Below, piece by piece: positions 27,001 to 36,177 of a DNA stretch of 64,000 nt; within the stretch, counting starts at the first letter, position 1; each line of letters opens with the position of its first letter. The DNA is from an uncultured Rhodospirillaceae bacterium (GTDB lineage Bacteria > Pseudomonadota > Alphaproteobacteria > Rhodospirillales > Magnetospirillaceae). The stretch lies in contig CAIUSV010000048.1 in assembly GCA_903901915.1 (NCBI GenBank), positions 1 to 64,000 on the forward strand, in the 5' to 3' direction. The notes under the pieces are model-generated. The model was not told where the DNA came from and did no database searches. It saw only the letters and a program-made list of their open reading frames with translations. The translations under genes and the position numbers were made by a program.

Positions 27001-27402
27001 CAGGTCAAGGTCGCCAATCTGGTCGGCGACCGCTACGCCGTCGCCTGCAACGGCCACCGCCTGCCATTGGCCACCACCGGAACCAACGGCGAATGGGTGG
27101 CGGGGGTGCGCTATCGCGCCTGGGCGCCGGCCTCGTGCCTGCATCCCACCATCGGCGTCCATACCCCGTTGGTGTTCGACCTCATCGACACCTGGACCGG
27201 CGAGGCGGTGGCGGGCTGCACCTACCACGTCGCCCATCCCGGCGGCCGCAGCTATGACACCTTCCCGGTCAATTCCTATGAAGCCGAGGCGAGGCGGCGC
27301 GCCCGGTTCTTCACCTTCGGCCACAGCCAGGGACCGCTGCGGCTTGCCACCGCCACCTTGCATCCGGACTACCCAAACACCCTGGATCTCAGGCTACAAT
27401 AG
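24082..27402 (+). CDS. Transglutaminase-like protein with DUF2126 domain
   Basis: 1106 residues. About 1-300 form a transglutaminase N-region and core with a complete triad: Cys in KSGSCRDSAWL, His in DLHAWTEVYLPG and Asp in GLDPTSG. About 310-1100 form the large DUF2126 domain (LTQGGEPTFVS, YGQGKWYPGESLPRW), resembling an amidoligase-like module. Such proteins are predicted cytoplasmic peptide-processing enzymes. No signal peptide. It heads a three-gene set with the next two genes, 97 bp after nifW. Substrate unknown. Confidence 0.88.
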   Translation: MSIHVKLRHTTSYSYDRPVGLSPQVVRLRPAPHSRTPVLSYSLDIRPKGHFINWQQDPQGNWLARLVFPDPVTEFVVDVELVADMSIVNPFDFFLEPDAETFPFRYAPELDHELKPFLPCETTGPRLTEYVKGIDIGQPMRTIDFLVALNQRVQGDISYTIRMEPGVQTPEQTLGLKSGSCRDSAWLLVQVLRRLGLAARFVSGYLIQLVPDVKPLEGPAGPEADFTDLHAWTEVYLPGAGWIGLDPTSGLLTGEGHIPLAASPDPSSAAPITGAVEDCQVSFGHEMRVIRVAETPRVTKPYSDEQWQAVLALGDVVDEHLAKSDVRLTQGGEPTFVSAFDMDGEEWNVSAVGPTKRAHADDLIRRLRDRFAPGALIAYGQGKWYPGESLPRWAFSLVWRDDGEPVWRDPKLIARETDDHAPSHVLARRYSVALAERLGVDAAFALPAWEDPAYYLLREQALPINVDPIDSKLEDPEERARLAAVFRRGLGTPTGYVLPLQPWQAKDTFRWITGPWPTRDGKLVIIPGDSPLGFRLPLESLPWIAAADYPYHSERDPFEPRPPLPPRQRSLTSRVAASGEPAADVRQQVPVDLRPKETANGLVSENVRTALCVQPRDGRLNVFLPPVETAEQYLDLIEAVEGAAAEVGAPIHVEGYPPPNDHRLKVVKVTPDPGVIEVNVHPVEHWRELVHSTEILYAEAHQARLGSEKFMIDGRHVGTGGGNHMVLGGRTPADSPFLRRPDLLGSLIRFWQNHPSLSYLFSGLFIGPTSQHPRVDEARDDTLYELEIALAQLPPPGTSVAPWVVDRVLRNVLIDSAGNTHRTEICIDKLYSPDGPTGRLGLVEFRAFEMPPHPRMSLVQQLLLRALIARFWEHPYTLPLVRFGSALRDRFMLPHWLERDFGEVLEWLRAGGFDFDASWFAPHLEFRFPVVGEINHRGIGLDLRTALEPWHVMGEEPGAGGTVRYVDSSVERLQVKVANLVGDRYAVACNGHRLPLATTGTNGEWVAGVRYRAWAPASCLHPTIGVHTPLVFDLIDTWTGEAVAGCTYHVAHPGGRSYDTFPVNSYEAEARRRARFFTFGHSQGPLRLATATLHPDYPNTLDLRLQ

Positions 27403-27420
27403 ACGGGTGGCGTCACTGGG

Positions 27421-29964
27421 ATGGAAACAGGCGTGAATATGGACAAGCCGCGCGGCGAGGGCGGCATCGGCGACCTCTACCGCCCGCCCGCCGGCGGCCA
27501 CGACGAGATGCGCTCGGCCGCCTACGGCGTCCGCCCCCATTGGCGCGACTTCATCGACACCTTTGCCGCCTTGCCGGCCGACGAGGTGGCCCGGCGCTGG
27601 GAGCTGGGCCAGAACCTGCTGCGCGACAACGGCGTCACCTACAACGTCCACGGCGACCCCGAGGGGCTTGACCGTCCCTGGCAGCTCGACCCCCTGCCGA
27701 TGATCCTGTCCGCCGCCGAATGGACCACCATCGCCGCCGCCATCACCCAGCGCGCCACCTTGCTGGATGCCATCCTGGGCGACCTCTACGGCCGCCACAC
27801 CCTGATCGCCAAGGGGATGATTCCGGCCAGCCTGTTCTACGCCAATCCCGCCTTCCTGAGGCCGTGTCACGGCTGGACACCCAAGGGCGGACGCTTTCTC
27901 CATCTCTATGCCGCCGATCTGGCGCGCGGCACCGACGGCCGCTGGCGGGTGATGACCGACCGCACCGAGGTGCCGGCCGGCACCGGCTACGCCCTGGAAA
28001 ACCGCACCGTGGTCAGCCGGGTACTGCCCGAGTTCTACCGCTCGATGCCGGTGGAACGCCTGGGGCCGTTCTTCGATACCCTGCGCCGCTCGCTGCACGC
28101 GCTGTCGCCGCGCCGCATCGAACAACCGCGCATCGTGCTGATGACCCCCGGTCCCTATAACGAGACCTATTTCGAGCATGCCTTCCTCGCCCGCCACCTC
28201 GGCCTCACCCTGGTGCAGGGCGAGGATCTGACGGTGCGCGACAACACCGTCTACCTCAAGACCCTGACCGGATTGCAGCAGGTCGATGTGATCTTGCGCC
28301 GTACCGGCGGCGAATGGTGCGATCCGCTGGAACTGCGGGGCGATTCCACCCTGGGCGTCGCCGGACTGCTGCAATCGGCCCGGGCCGGCAACGTCACGGT
28401 GGTCAACGCCCTGGGGACCGGCCTGCTGGACGGCAGCGCCATCATGGCCTTCCTGCCCAAGATCGCCCGCTGGATGCTGGCCGAGGACCTCGCCCTGCCC
28501 TCGATCGCCACCTGGTGGTGCGGCCAGCGCAACGAATGCGGCTATGTGCTGGACAATCTGGAACATTTGATCGTCCGTCCCGCCTTCAACAACCGCGTCC
28601 GGCCGGTGATGGGGGCGGCGCTGTCCGCCGCCGAACGCGCGGACCTCGCCGCCACCATCAAGGCGCGCCCGTGGGACTGGGTCGCCCAGGAGGTCGGCGG
28701 CATGTCGACGGTGCCGGTATGGACGCAAGGACGGCTGGAACCCCAGCACATGCTGATCCGGGTGTTCGCCGTCGCCACCGAGCGCGGCTGGCACGTCATG
28801 CCCGGCGGACTGGCGCATGTCTCGGGCGAGCGCGAGCTGACCACGTCCAGGCTTCAGGCCGCCGGCGGCGGCAGCAAGGACGTCTGGGTGCTGTCCGAGC
28901 CGCAGCTTCAGTTGCGGACCGCCGAACGTCAGGCGGCGCCGCCGGTCAAGCTGGTGCGCGGCAACCGCGACCTGCCGTCCCGAGTCGCCGACAACATGTA
29001 CTGGCTGGGCCGCTATCTCGAACGCTGCGAAACCACCACCCGGCTGCTGCGCGCGGCGTTGCAGCGCACCGAGGATGCGCTGGACCAGGGTGATGACGTC
29101 AAGGCGCGCGATGTGCTGGCGACCACGGCGCGCTTCGGTCTGTCCATGCCGCCCAAGCTGCTGGCCGGCAAGCCGCAGACCATGCCGCGCGCCCTGGTCG
29201 CCCACCATGTCGGCCTGACCCCCGGCAGTCTCGCCGACCACGCCGAACGACTGATCCGGGTGGTGGTCAACCTGCGCGACCGGCTGTCCATCGACACTTG
29301 GCGCGCGGTTCAGCGGCTGCGCGACGAGATCGGCCGATTGGGCAGCTTCGGCCGCGGCGACACCCAAAGCCACCTCAACGGCGTGGTGCTCACCGCCGAG
29401 GCGGTCAGTGGCCTGGCCATGGAGAACATGACCCGGGGCCCGCTGTGGCTGTTCATGGACTCGGGCCGCCGTATCGAGCGGGCCGGCGCCATCGTCGATA
29501 CCCTGGGCGGCGCGCTGGCCGAGGCGGCCGAGGAATTTGGCGTGCCCATGGACCTGCTGTTGGAGGTGTGGGACAGCGTCATGACCTATCGCTCGCGCTA
29601 CATGGCGACGCCCCGGCTGGCCGCCGTGCTGGACCTGTTGATGTGCGACGAAAGCAATCCGCGCTCGCTGGCGTTCCAGTTGGCGGCGCTGTCCGGCCAC
29701 ATGGACCGGCTGGCCATCCTGCCCGGCGACACCGGCTTTCTGCGCCCCGAGCAACGGCTGATGACGGTGCTGTGCGGCATCGCGCGGACCACCGACGTCA
29801 TGGTGCTGGCGAAATACGACCGCGACGGCGGTTTTGACGACGCCGAGCGTCTGCTGGAGGCCTTTCGCTCTCGGCTGTGGGAGGTGTCGGAGGTGATCTC
29901 GCGCGAGTACTTCACCCATGCCCAGTGGCGCCTGCCCCAGCATCCCACCGAGTTGCTGCCATGA
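27421..29964 (+). CDS. Circularly permuted ATP-grasp and alpha-E domain fusion
   Basis: 847 residues. About 60-510 form a circularly permuted ATP-grasp ligase-like domain (DNGVTYNVHGDPEGLDRPW, LTPGPYNETYFEHAFLA-like segment, QRNECGYVLDN). About 520-847 form an alpha-E (DUF403) helical domain (RVADNMYWLGRYLERCETTTRLLRA). These two are usually separate neighbouring genes; here they are fused. Predicted role: formation of a peptide or amide bond together with the flanking transglutaminases. Starts ATG 27421; an in-frame ATG at 27439 is possible. Confidence 0.87.
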   Translation: METGVNMDKPRGEGGIGDLYRPPAGGHDEMRSAAYGVRPHWRDFIDTFAALPADEVARRWELGQNLLRDNGVTYNVHGDPEGLDRPWQLDPLPMILSAAEWTTIAAAITQRATLLDAILGDLYGRHTLIAKGMIPASLFYANPAFLRPCHGWTPKGGRFLHLYAADLARGTDGRWRVMTDRTEVPAGTGYALENRTVVSRVLPEFYRSMPVERLGPFFDTLRRSLHALSPRRIEQPRIVLMTPGPYNETYFEHAFLARHLGLTLVQGEDLTVRDNTVYLKTLTGLQQVDVILRRTGGEWCDPLELRGDSTLGVAGLLQSARAGNVTVVNALGTGLLDGSAIMAFLPKIARWMLAEDLALPSIATWWCGQRNECGYVLDNLEHLIVRPAFNNRVRPVMGAALSAAERADLAATIKARPWDWVAQEVGGMSTVPVWTQGRLEPQHMLIRVFAVATERGWHVMPGGLAHVSGERELTTSRLQAAGGGSKDVWVLSEPQLQLRTAERQAAPPVKLVRGNRDLPSRVADNMYWLGRYLERCETTTRLLRAALQRTEDALDQGDDVKARDVLATTARFGLSMPPKLLAGKPQTMPRALVAHHVGLTPGSLADHAERLIRVVVNLRDRLSIDTWRAVQRLRDEIGRLGSFGRGDTQSHLNGVVLTAEAVSGLAMENMTRGPLWLFMDSGRRIERAGAIVDTLGGALAEAAEEFGVPMDLLLEVWDSVMTYRSRYMATPRLAAVLDLLMCDESNPRSLAFQLAALSGHMDRLAILPGDTGFLRPEQRLMTVLCGIARTTDVMVLAKYDRDGGFDDAERLLEAFRSRLWEVSEVISREYFTHAQWRLPQHPTELLP

Positions 29965-30839
29965 AGTTCCGCGTCCGTCATCTGACCAGCTATCACTACG
30001 GCGAGCCGGTACCGCTGTCGCATCACGCCGCCCATCTGCGGCCCCGCGGCGACACCGGCCAGCGCCATCACTCGGTGGATGTGAAGATCACGCCGTTTCC
30101 CGCCGTACTGCGCGACGACGCCACGGATTATTTCGGCAATCCCACCACCTTCTTCACCATCCAGGACCCACATACCACCCTGGAACTGGAGTCGACCTTC
30201 GAGGTGGAAACCCACCCCGCCCCGGTCCCACCGGCCGACGGTGGCACCGCCTGGGAATCGGTGCGGCTGCATCTCGCCGCCGACAGCGATCCGGCGGTGG
30301 AACCGGCGCTGGACTTCCTCTACGCCTCCGCTCAGGTGCCGCTGCTGCCCGAAGCCCGCGCCTATGCCGAATCCAGCTTCACCCCCGGCCGGCCGCTGGT
30401 CGAGGCGGTGCTGGACCTGACCCGGCGCATCCATGCCGATTTCAAGTTCGATCCCGATGCAACCTCAGTGGGGATTCCGCTGGCGGAGGTATTCGACCAA
30501 CGCAAGGGGGTCTGCCAGGATTTCGCCCATGCCGGCATCGCCTGCCTGCGCGCCACCGGACTGGCGGCGCGCTATGTCAGCGGCTACATCCGCACCGTGG
30601 CGGCCCCGGGCAAGGAAAAGCTCCAGGGCGCCGACGCCTCGCATGCGTGGCTGTCGGTGTTCCTGCCGGGCTGGGGATGGCTGGACGTCGATCCGACCAA
30701 CGACAAGACGGCCGGCGAGGATCATGTGGTGGTGGCGTGGGGCCGCGATTACGACGATGTCAGCCCCATCCGGGGGGTGGTGCTCGGCGGCGGCGAGCAC
30801 CACGTCGACGTCGCGGTCGACGTCGAGGAAATCGTCTGA
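29961..30839 (+). CDS. Transglutaminase-like cysteine protease family protein
   Basis: 292 residues with the same transglutaminase N-region (FRVRHLTSYHYGEPVPLSHH) and a complete Cys-His-Asp triad (GVCQDFAHAG, SHAWLSVFLPG, DVDPTND). The ATG overlaps the previous stop (ATGA), so the three genes form an operon. It likely cleaves or makes an isopeptide-type bond on the peptide produced by the ATP-grasp partner; this is inference from gene-neighbourhood studies of the family. Confidence 0.88.
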   Translation: MKFRVRHLTSYHYGEPVPLSHHAAHLRPRGDTGQRHHSVDVKITPFPAVLRDDATDYFGNPTTFFTIQDPHTTLELESTFEVETHPAPVPPADGGTAWESVRLHLAADSDPAVEPALDFLYASAQVPLLPEARAYAESSFTPGRPLVEAVLDLTRRIHADFKFDPDATSVGIPLAEVFDQRKGVCQDFAHAGIACLRATGLAARYVSGYIRTVAAPGKEKLQGADASHAWLSVFLPGWGWLDVDPTNDKTAGEDHVVVAWGRDYDDVSPIRGVVLGGGEHHVDVAVDVEEIV

Positions 30840-30846
30840 CCGGACT

Positions 30847-31032
30847 TTACTGACGCCAGTTCAGATCGGACAGCTCGCGGTAGTCGAGCTTGGCGAACTC
30901 GGCGTCTTCACGACGGCTTTCCTGCCAGCGACGGGGCAGATCGATCAGGGTCGAAAGCAGCCGGTGAACGGTCCGGACGACGGCGATATCGCCTTCAAAG
31001 CCGATGGAGTGGGTGAGCTGGTGCAGGGTCAT
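30847..31032 (-). CDS. DUF1127 small protein
   Basis: 61 residues ending in the DUF1127 signature KLDYRELSDLNWRQ, after a basic/arginine-rich helix. Short DUF1127 proteins of alphaproteobacteria can bind RNA and affect phosphate or carbon metabolism; this one is not assigned. It ends 7 bases from the convergent transglutaminase gene and starts opposite the 32-bp palindrome. Confidence 0.8.
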   Translation of the reverse strand: MTLHQLTHSIGFEGDIAVVRTVHRLLSTLIDLPRRWQESRREDAEFAKLDYRELSDLNWRQ

Positions 31033-31313
31033 GATCGAACCTCATCTACGGGCGTTCTGTCTTGGCCTCACCTTAGACCGATCCCAATCCGACGAGTACG
31101 CATAGCTTTGCATGGGCCTCTGCAATTTAGGTATACCGGTACCGGAATACCTAAATAGCCTCATCTTTTTTGTGGAATTGGCGCCGCGAGGGACCGGCCC
31201 ACCCCATCTCAGGGCGTTGATCGGAAAAACCATTCAACCTTACGTGTTCACTTCACGGCGGACCGTTCTTGTGGCATGGTTTTTCGACTGGAAAGTAATT
31301 CAGGGAGGGTTCA
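31033..31313. promoter_or_regulatory. Intergenic region between DUF1127 and DUF992 genes
   Basis: 281 bp, A+T-richer than its surroundings, between divergent genes. It holds one remarkable 32-bp palindrome (separate entry) and the leader of the DUF992 gene with GGGAGGG before the ATG. No sigma54 or NifA site was seen. Confidence 0.6.
31125..31156. promoter_or_regulatory. 32-bp nearly perfect palindrome
   Basis: ATTTAGGTAT and ATACCTAAAT are perfect inverted 10-mers flanking a-CCGGTACCGG-a, itself a palindrome; only one base pair (positions 11/22) breaks symmetry. No T-run follows, so a protein-binding operator is more likely than a terminator. It lies 92 bp from the DUF1127 start and 157 bp from the DUF992 start. 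The cognate regulator is unknown. Confidence 0.65.
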
Positions 31314-31787
31314 ATGAAAAAGCTGTTAATCGCAACCGTTGCGGCGCTTGGATTTACCTTCACCATGGCACCGGAGGCCAAGGCCGATGGCACTGTGATC
31401 CTCGGACTTCTGACCTGTAGTAAAACGGGAAAAGGACAGACCTACCTGGTCTATTCCAGTGTTCCGGTCGAATGCACCTATTCCGGAGTCGGCGGGCCGC
31501 AGAGCTATACGGGCTCCAGTGGCATCGGCTTTGGCATTGACCTCGAATTCGAGGAAATGGCCGGTATCGCCTATCTGGTGATCGGCGGCAGCGGGACCTC
31601 GAAGGGCAGTCTCGACGGCCTCTACCTTGGCGCCAAGGCATCGGCGACCCTTGGCATCGGCCCCTCCGCTCAAGCCGGCCTGGCCGGCGCCGGCAATGGC
31701 TTCAGCCTGGTACCTCTTGGCCTGGGCGGTCAGGTCGGTATCGGCGCGACCGCGGGTATCAGCTATCTGCGGCTTAACGCCAAGTAA
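31314..31787 (+). CDS. Secreted DUF992 family protein
   Basis: 157 residues with a clear signal peptide (MKKLLIATVAALGFTFTMAPEAKA) and the DUF992 pattern GLLTCSKTGKGQTYLVYSSVPVECTYS, GIGFGIDLEFEE, then glycine-rich strands. Two Cys could form a disulfide. DUF992 proteins are periplasmic or outer-membrane associated with no known function. GGGAGGG precedes the ATG. Confidence 0.8.
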   Translation: MKKLLIATVAALGFTFTMAPEAKADGTVILGLLTCSKTGKGQTYLVYSSVPVECTYSGVGGPQSYTGSSGIGFGIDLEFEEMAGIAYLVIGGSGTSKGSLDGLYLGAKASATLGIGPSAQAGLAGAGNGFSLVPLGLGGQVGIGATAGISYLRLNAK

Positions 31788-32029
31788 CCAAGGATCGTCG
31801 CGTCGCTTAGGGGGGGGGCGCCCGATGGCGCCCTCCCTTGAAATCAACTCCGCAAACGCGTTCACAAGCGGGCGGCTTGGCGCCGCAAGGTCACCGGAAT
31901 TAACGCCTCGGAAGATCGTCGAAACCGGCATATTCTACTTCGGATGGACGGAATCGAGGGGCGTGGGGAGAAAGCCTCCCCCAGCCAGACAGCTAGCGCG
32001 AAGGTACGCCAAAGGTCGGAACCTGCGAC

Positions 32030-34225
32030 ATGGATGAGAAACGTCATAAATCGTCCGGGCTGATGGATGAGACACTTTTCGTTCACCCGCCGACGGTCGC
32101 GGCAATGCGCGATGTCCTTGGCACCGACTGGAATGTCACGCTCGGCGCGAACGGTGACGCCTCCACGGCAAGGACGGCCGCCGCCGACCCCGGGGCGCTG
32201 ATTGACTTCAGCCTGATGAACGGCATCTTCGAGAACTTCCTCGAGGTCGTTGGGCTGCCGATCGCCATCATCGATCTCGAGGGGCGCGTGCTCGCCTCAT
32301 CGCGCTGGCAGCGACTGTGCGTGGATTTCCATCGTACCCAGGACGGGACGCTCGCCCGCTGCCTGGAAAGTGACACCCGGTTGTCGCGCGACATGCTGGA
32401 GGGCAAAAACTACTCCATGTATCGCTGCCGCAACGGCCTGACCGACTGCGCCACGCCCATCATCGTCGAGGATATCCACGTCGCCAACCTGTTCATCGGC
32501 CAATTCCTGCTTGCCCCGCCCGACCTGGACTATTTCCGGCAACAACAAGAAGAATTCGGCTTCGACAAGGACGCATATTTCAAGGCGCTCTCCGAAGTTC
32601 CCATCGTTTCCGAACAGAAACTTCCGGCGATCCTCAAACTGATGGGCGGCTTCGCCCAGCAGATCGCCCGCCAAAGTCTGGCCGAACGGCGGGTACGCGC
32701 GTCCTATGCCGTCGTCGAAAGACAGGTGGCGGAGCGGACACGGGAACTGCGCGACCGCGAGCGCGACTTGTCCGAGGCCCAACACATCGCCCATCTGGGC
32801 ATCTGGGTAATGGATCTGACCAGCAGCCGGCTGACGTGGTCGGAGGAAATGCACAGCATCTTCGGCATTCGACCCGACGAATTTGACGGAACCTATCAAA
32901 CCTTCATCGCCAGCCTTCATCCCGACGACAGGGAGAGTGTCGGCCGCGCCTATAAGGAATCGCTGAACGAGGGGGGGCACTACGACATCGAATACCGGAT
33001 TCGCCGCCGCTCGGACGGTTCACTCCGGTGGGGCCACGCACGATGCGAGCACCAGCGGGACGCCGCCGGCCGCGTTCTCCGTTCGCTGGGAACGGTTCTC
33101 GACATCACCGAGCGCAAGCGCGCCGAGGAGGCTCTGCGCAAGGCATCGCTTTATGCCCGCAGTCTCATCGAAGCCAGCCTCGATCCCCTGGTCACCATCA
33201 GTCCGGCAGGCACGATCACCGACGTCAATCAGGCGACGGAGACCGTCACCGGACGGTCGCGCGACGACCTCATCGGCAGCGACTTCTGTAGCTACTTCGT
33301 CGAACCTGACGAGGCCCTCCTCGGTTACCGGAAGGTTTTCTCCGAAGGCCGCGTGACGGACTATCCCCTGGCGATCCGCCATGTCTCCGGGCATGTCACC
33401 GATGTGCTCTACAACGCGACCGTATACCGCGACGAGACGGGAGAGGTGGAAGGGGTCTTCGCCGCCGCCCGCGACGTCACCGACCGCAAGCGGGCCGAGG
33501 AGGCTTTGGCGCAGGCAAGCCGCCAACTCGCGTCGTCAAACGCCGAACTGCAACAATTCGCCCACACCGCGTCCCACGACCTTCAAGAGCCGCTGCGGAT
33601 GGTCACGTCGTATCTGGGGCTGCTGGAACGGCGGTACGGAGCGGCCTTCGACGACGAGGGCCACGAGTTCCTGCATTTCGCCATCGACGGCGCCAAACGC
33701 ATGTCGGTGCTGATCCGCGACCTGCTCGAATACGCGCGGATAGACGGTCGGTGCGGGGAACTGGTTGCGGTCGAAACCGCCTCGGTTCTGGACGAGGCCC
33801 AGGCCAACCTGTCCACCGCCATCGCCGAGGCCGACGGCAAGATCGTGATCGACGGGGCGTTGCCGACGGTACTGGGCGATCGCGGCCAATTGGTTCGGTT
33901 GTTCCAGAACCTGATCGGCAACGCGATCAAGTACCGCGATCCGGCCCGCCCGCCCCTCATTCGTATCGGTGCGTCAAGAAAGGGCGCCGGGTGGATGTTC
34001 TCGGTCGAAGACAACGGCATCGGCATCGCGTCCGAGCACTTCGACAAGATATTCATGATCTTCCAGCGACTGCACGGACGAGGGGAGTACGAAGGCACCG
34101 GCGTCGGGCTGGCAATCGCCAAGCGCGTCGTCGAACGTCACGGCGGACGGGTCTGGCTCCAATCCCAGCCGGGCAAGGGCTCGACGTTCTTCTTCACGCT
34201 CAAGGGGGCTGCCGCGACGACGTGA
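32030..34225 (+). CDS. Sensor histidine kinase with PocR and two PAS domains
   Basis: 731 residues. About 57-215 is a PocR domain (MNGIFENFLEVVGLPIAIID; GRCxxS-like RCLESD and YRCRNGLTDCATPI), a redox/metabolite sensor domain known from diol-utilisation regulators. About 245-480 are two PAS domains. H516 in ASHDLQEPLRMV is the phospho-acceptor, followed by a HATPase with NLIGNAIKYRD and DNGIGI and GVGLAIAKRVVERHGG. No membrane segments, so cytoplasmic. The response regulator is not adjacent. Start uncertain; an in-frame ATG at 32063 is possible. Confidence 0.88.
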   Translation: MDEKRHKSSGLMDETLFVHPPTVAAMRDVLGTDWNVTLGANGDASTARTAAADPGALIDFSLMNGIFENFLEVVGLPIAIIDLEGRVLASSRWQRLCVDFHRTQDGTLARCLESDTRLSRDMLEGKNYSMYRCRNGLTDCATPIIVEDIHVANLFIGQFLLAPPDLDYFRQQQEEFGFDKDAYFKALSEVPIVSEQKLPAILKLMGGFAQQIARQSLAERRVRASYAVVERQVAERTRELRDRERDLSEAQHIAHLGIWVMDLTSSRLTWSEEMHSIFGIRPDEFDGTYQTFIASLHPDDRESVGRAYKESLNEGGHYDIEYRIRRRSDGSLRWGHARCEHQRDAAGRVLRSLGTVLDITERKRAEEALRKASLYARSLIEASLDPLVTISPAGTITDVNQATETVTGRSRDDLIGSDFCSYFVEPDEALLGYRKVFSEGRVTDYPLAIRHVSGHVTDVLYNATVYRDETGEVEGVFAAARDVTDRKRAEEALAQASRQLASSNAELQQFAHTASHDLQEPLRMVTSYLGLLERRYGAAFDDEGHEFLHFAIDGAKRMSVLIRDLLEYARIDGRCGELVAVETASVLDEAQANLSTAIAEADGKIVIDGALPTVLGDRGQLVRLFQNLIGNAIKYRDPARPPLIRIGASRKGAGWMFSVEDNGIGIASEHFDKIFMIFQRLHGRGEYEGTGVGLAIAKRVVERHGGRVWLQSQPGKGSTFFFTLKGAAATT

Positions 34226-34255
34226 CGCCCACGCCCCGCCGTCAAGCCGGGCAAA

Positions 34256-34289
34256 GAAAAACCCAGCCAACGCTTTAGCGTTTGCTGGG
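34256..34289 (-). terminator. Terminator of the tRNA-Pro gene
   Basis: On the minus strand CCCAGCAAACGC-taaa-GCGTTGGCTGGG is a 12-bp stem with one mismatch, followed by a T-run. It lies directly after the tRNA 3' end. Confidence 0.85.
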
Positions 34290-34296
34290 CTTTCGC

Positions 34297-34373
34297 TGGT
34301 CGGAGTGAGAGGATTCGAACCTCCGGCCCCTGCCTCCCGAAGACAGTGCTCTACCAGGCTGAGCTACACTCCG
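34297..34373 (-). tRNA. tRNA-Pro, anticodon CGG
   Basis: Reverse strand CGGAGTG acceptor, D-arm GCTCAGCCTGGTAGAGC, anticodon stem CTGTC, loop TTCGGGA (anticodon CGG) and GGCAG, variable GGGCC, T-arm GGAGGTTCGAATCCTCT, acceptor CACTCCG, A, then encoded CCA. All stems pair with at most one G-U. 77 nt including CCA. Confidence 0.95.
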
Positions 34374-34485
34374 GTCGCCTGCGAGGCGCTTCTTATAGCG
34401 CCAACATCGGCGGTTCGCAAAGGGATTCTGCGGCGCCGAAGCGGGCGATTCCGGCCCTTCGGAACCATCGCGCGACAACCGTCGG

Positions 34486-36177
34486 TCAGAAGCGTCCCCC
34501 GGCCTTGACCGCCGCCGGCATGGCTTCGGTCATCAACCGATCCAGACAGGCGAGAACCCGGACGGACGCCTGCTCGACCACACCGATCAGGCGCATGGCA
34601 TCGTCGATCCGGCCGCAGTTGAAGGCACGAACGGCCTCGATGCCATTCTGGTGAACAAGCCGGTGTGGCTCCTCCAGATCACGGTAGGCGGGATGATCGC
34701 GGAACAGCAGCGAACCCGGGCCGCCGTACCACTTGCCCAGGCGACAATTCTTCTCGTTGGCCAGTTCATCCGCCGCGAGGGTGGTCTTGCCGATCATCAT
34801 GTCGACCAGCCGCTTCTTCCAGCTGACGTGGTCCGACTTGGCCAGCAGGATAAGCTTGTTGGGAATGTCGCGATCCGCCAGGGTCGCCAGCAGCGAGGCC
34901 ATTTCCTTTTCCACGCCCATGAGGGCGTTGGAACTGGCCTCGATCGCCGTCGCATTATCCCCCGCCTGGGTGGCCACCGCCTGAACCCCACCCGAAATCT
35001 GATTGGCGGCACTCGCCTGCTGGGCCAGCACCCGCGAGACGTCGCTCATGCGGGTGGTGGCCTCGGCCACGATATGACTGACCTCGCCCATGCGGCCGCC
35101 CATGGACTGCATGGCTTCGCGGCCGTTGGTGATGGCGGCGGTGCCCCGATTCATGGTCGAGATGATGCCGACCATTTCCTGGCGCAGATTGGCGACACGC
35201 AGGCCGATATCCTCGGTCGCCTTGGCGGTCTGATTGGACAGGTTCTTGACCTCGTGAGCGACCACGGCGAAGCCCTTGCCGGCATCGCCGGCGCGAGCCG
35301 CCTCGATGGTGGCGTTCAAGGCCAGCAGATTGGTCTGGGACGCGATGTCGTTGATCAGGGTCACCACCTCGCCGATCGCTTCCGATGCCTTGCCCAACAC
35401 CGCCACCCGGGTGGCGGCATCGGCCACCGCCGCCTCGATGGCGCCGAATTCGGTCATGGCGTTGGCAACCACCTGCCGTGCCTCGTCGGTCAGATCCTGG
35501 GCCTTGATCGACAGTTGGGCGGCGCCTTCGCTGCCTTGGCTGATCTCGCGGATTCCGGCCACCATCTCCTCGGTGGCGGCGGCCATGCCCTGGGCCTCGC
35601 GAACCGCTTCACGGATGCCGCCGACAATCCTGGCATTGGCGATCGCCCCTTCATTGACCGTCATGGTGATCGTCACCGCATCCTTCAGCATGCGGCCCTC
35701 GAAGCTGGCCAGGCGCTGGGAGCGTTCGTCCATGGTCTCCAGGGTCTTGTTGACGCTGCCGGCGAAGCGGGCGAAATCGCCCCGAAGGCCGCGCTGCTGG
35801 ATCTTGCGATAAAAGCGCCCTTCGGACGCCGCCTCCATGGCGGCATGGGTCTCCTTGGAGAACGCCTCCATCTGGTCGAGGACGCGATTTATGTTGCGCA
35901 ACATCCGGCCGATGTTGCCGTGGCCGCGAATGCCGAGCACGCGGGACCGCAGCTTTCCCTCCGCCGCGTCGGCCAGCGTGATGATCGCCTTGTTGAGGCT
36001 GCTGTTGGCGCGGCGCAGCCATATGGCGGCCAGCGCCGACGTTACCGTGCCGGCCAGGGCGAGAAGGGCAAGACCGGTGGCGCCTTGCGCAAAGGCCCAG
36101 ACCCCGACGGCACCCCACAACAGCACGGCCAGAACACTGGCGGCCAGCGCCCTATAAACCGAGGACAAACTGATCAT
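34486..36177 (-). CDS. Methyl-accepting chemotaxis protein with zinc-binding CZB domain
   Basis: 563 residues from ATG 36177. Two N-terminal membrane segments (about 10-50) leave almost no periplasmic domain. A HAMP-like region and an MCP signalling core with the hairpin tip [45 protein letters not shown] follow. A C-terminal CZB domain has the metal ligands H, C, H, H ([27 protein letters not shown]). It overlaps the upstream PAS gene by 26 bases and AAGGGGAT precedes its ATG, so sensor and transducer are coupled. Confidence 0.9.
   Translation of the reverse strand: MISLSSVYRALAASVLAVLLWGAVGVWAFAQGATGLALLALAGTVTSALAAIWLRRANSSLNKAIITLADAAEGKLRSRVLGIRGHGNIGRMLRNINRVLDQMEAFSKETHAAMEAASEGRFYRKIQQRGLRGDFARFAGSVNKTLETMDERSQRLASFEGRMLKDAVTITMTVNEGAIANARIVGGIREAVREAQGMAAATEEMVAGIREISQGSEGAAQLSIKAQDLTDEARQVVANAMTEFGAIEAAVADAATRVAVLGKASEAIGEVVTLINDIASQTNLLALNATIEAARAGDAGKGFAVVAHEVKNLSNQTAKATEDIGLRVANLRQEMVGIISTMNRGTAAITNGREAMQSMGGRMGEVSHIVAEATTRMSDVSRVLAQQASAANQISGGVQAVATQAGDNATAIEASSNALMGVEKEMASLLATLADRDIPNKLILLAKSDHVSWKKRLVDMMIGKTTLAADELANEKNCRLGKWYGGPGSLLFRDHPAYRDLEEPHRLVHQNGIEAVRAFNCGRIDDAMRLIGVVEQASVRVLACLDRLMTEAMPAAVKAGGRF

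Noticed and set aside
27394-29943. 849-aa ORF antisense to the ATP-grasp/alpha-E gene
   Set aside because: Long only because the opposite strand lacks stop codons; its Gln/His/Gly-rich content is typical of shadow frames.
30918-31853. Possible further enzyme gene hidden after the second transglutaminase
   Set aside because: Track frames there (for example 30433..31158) are Arg/Ser-rich shadows of the transglutaminase and have no motif.
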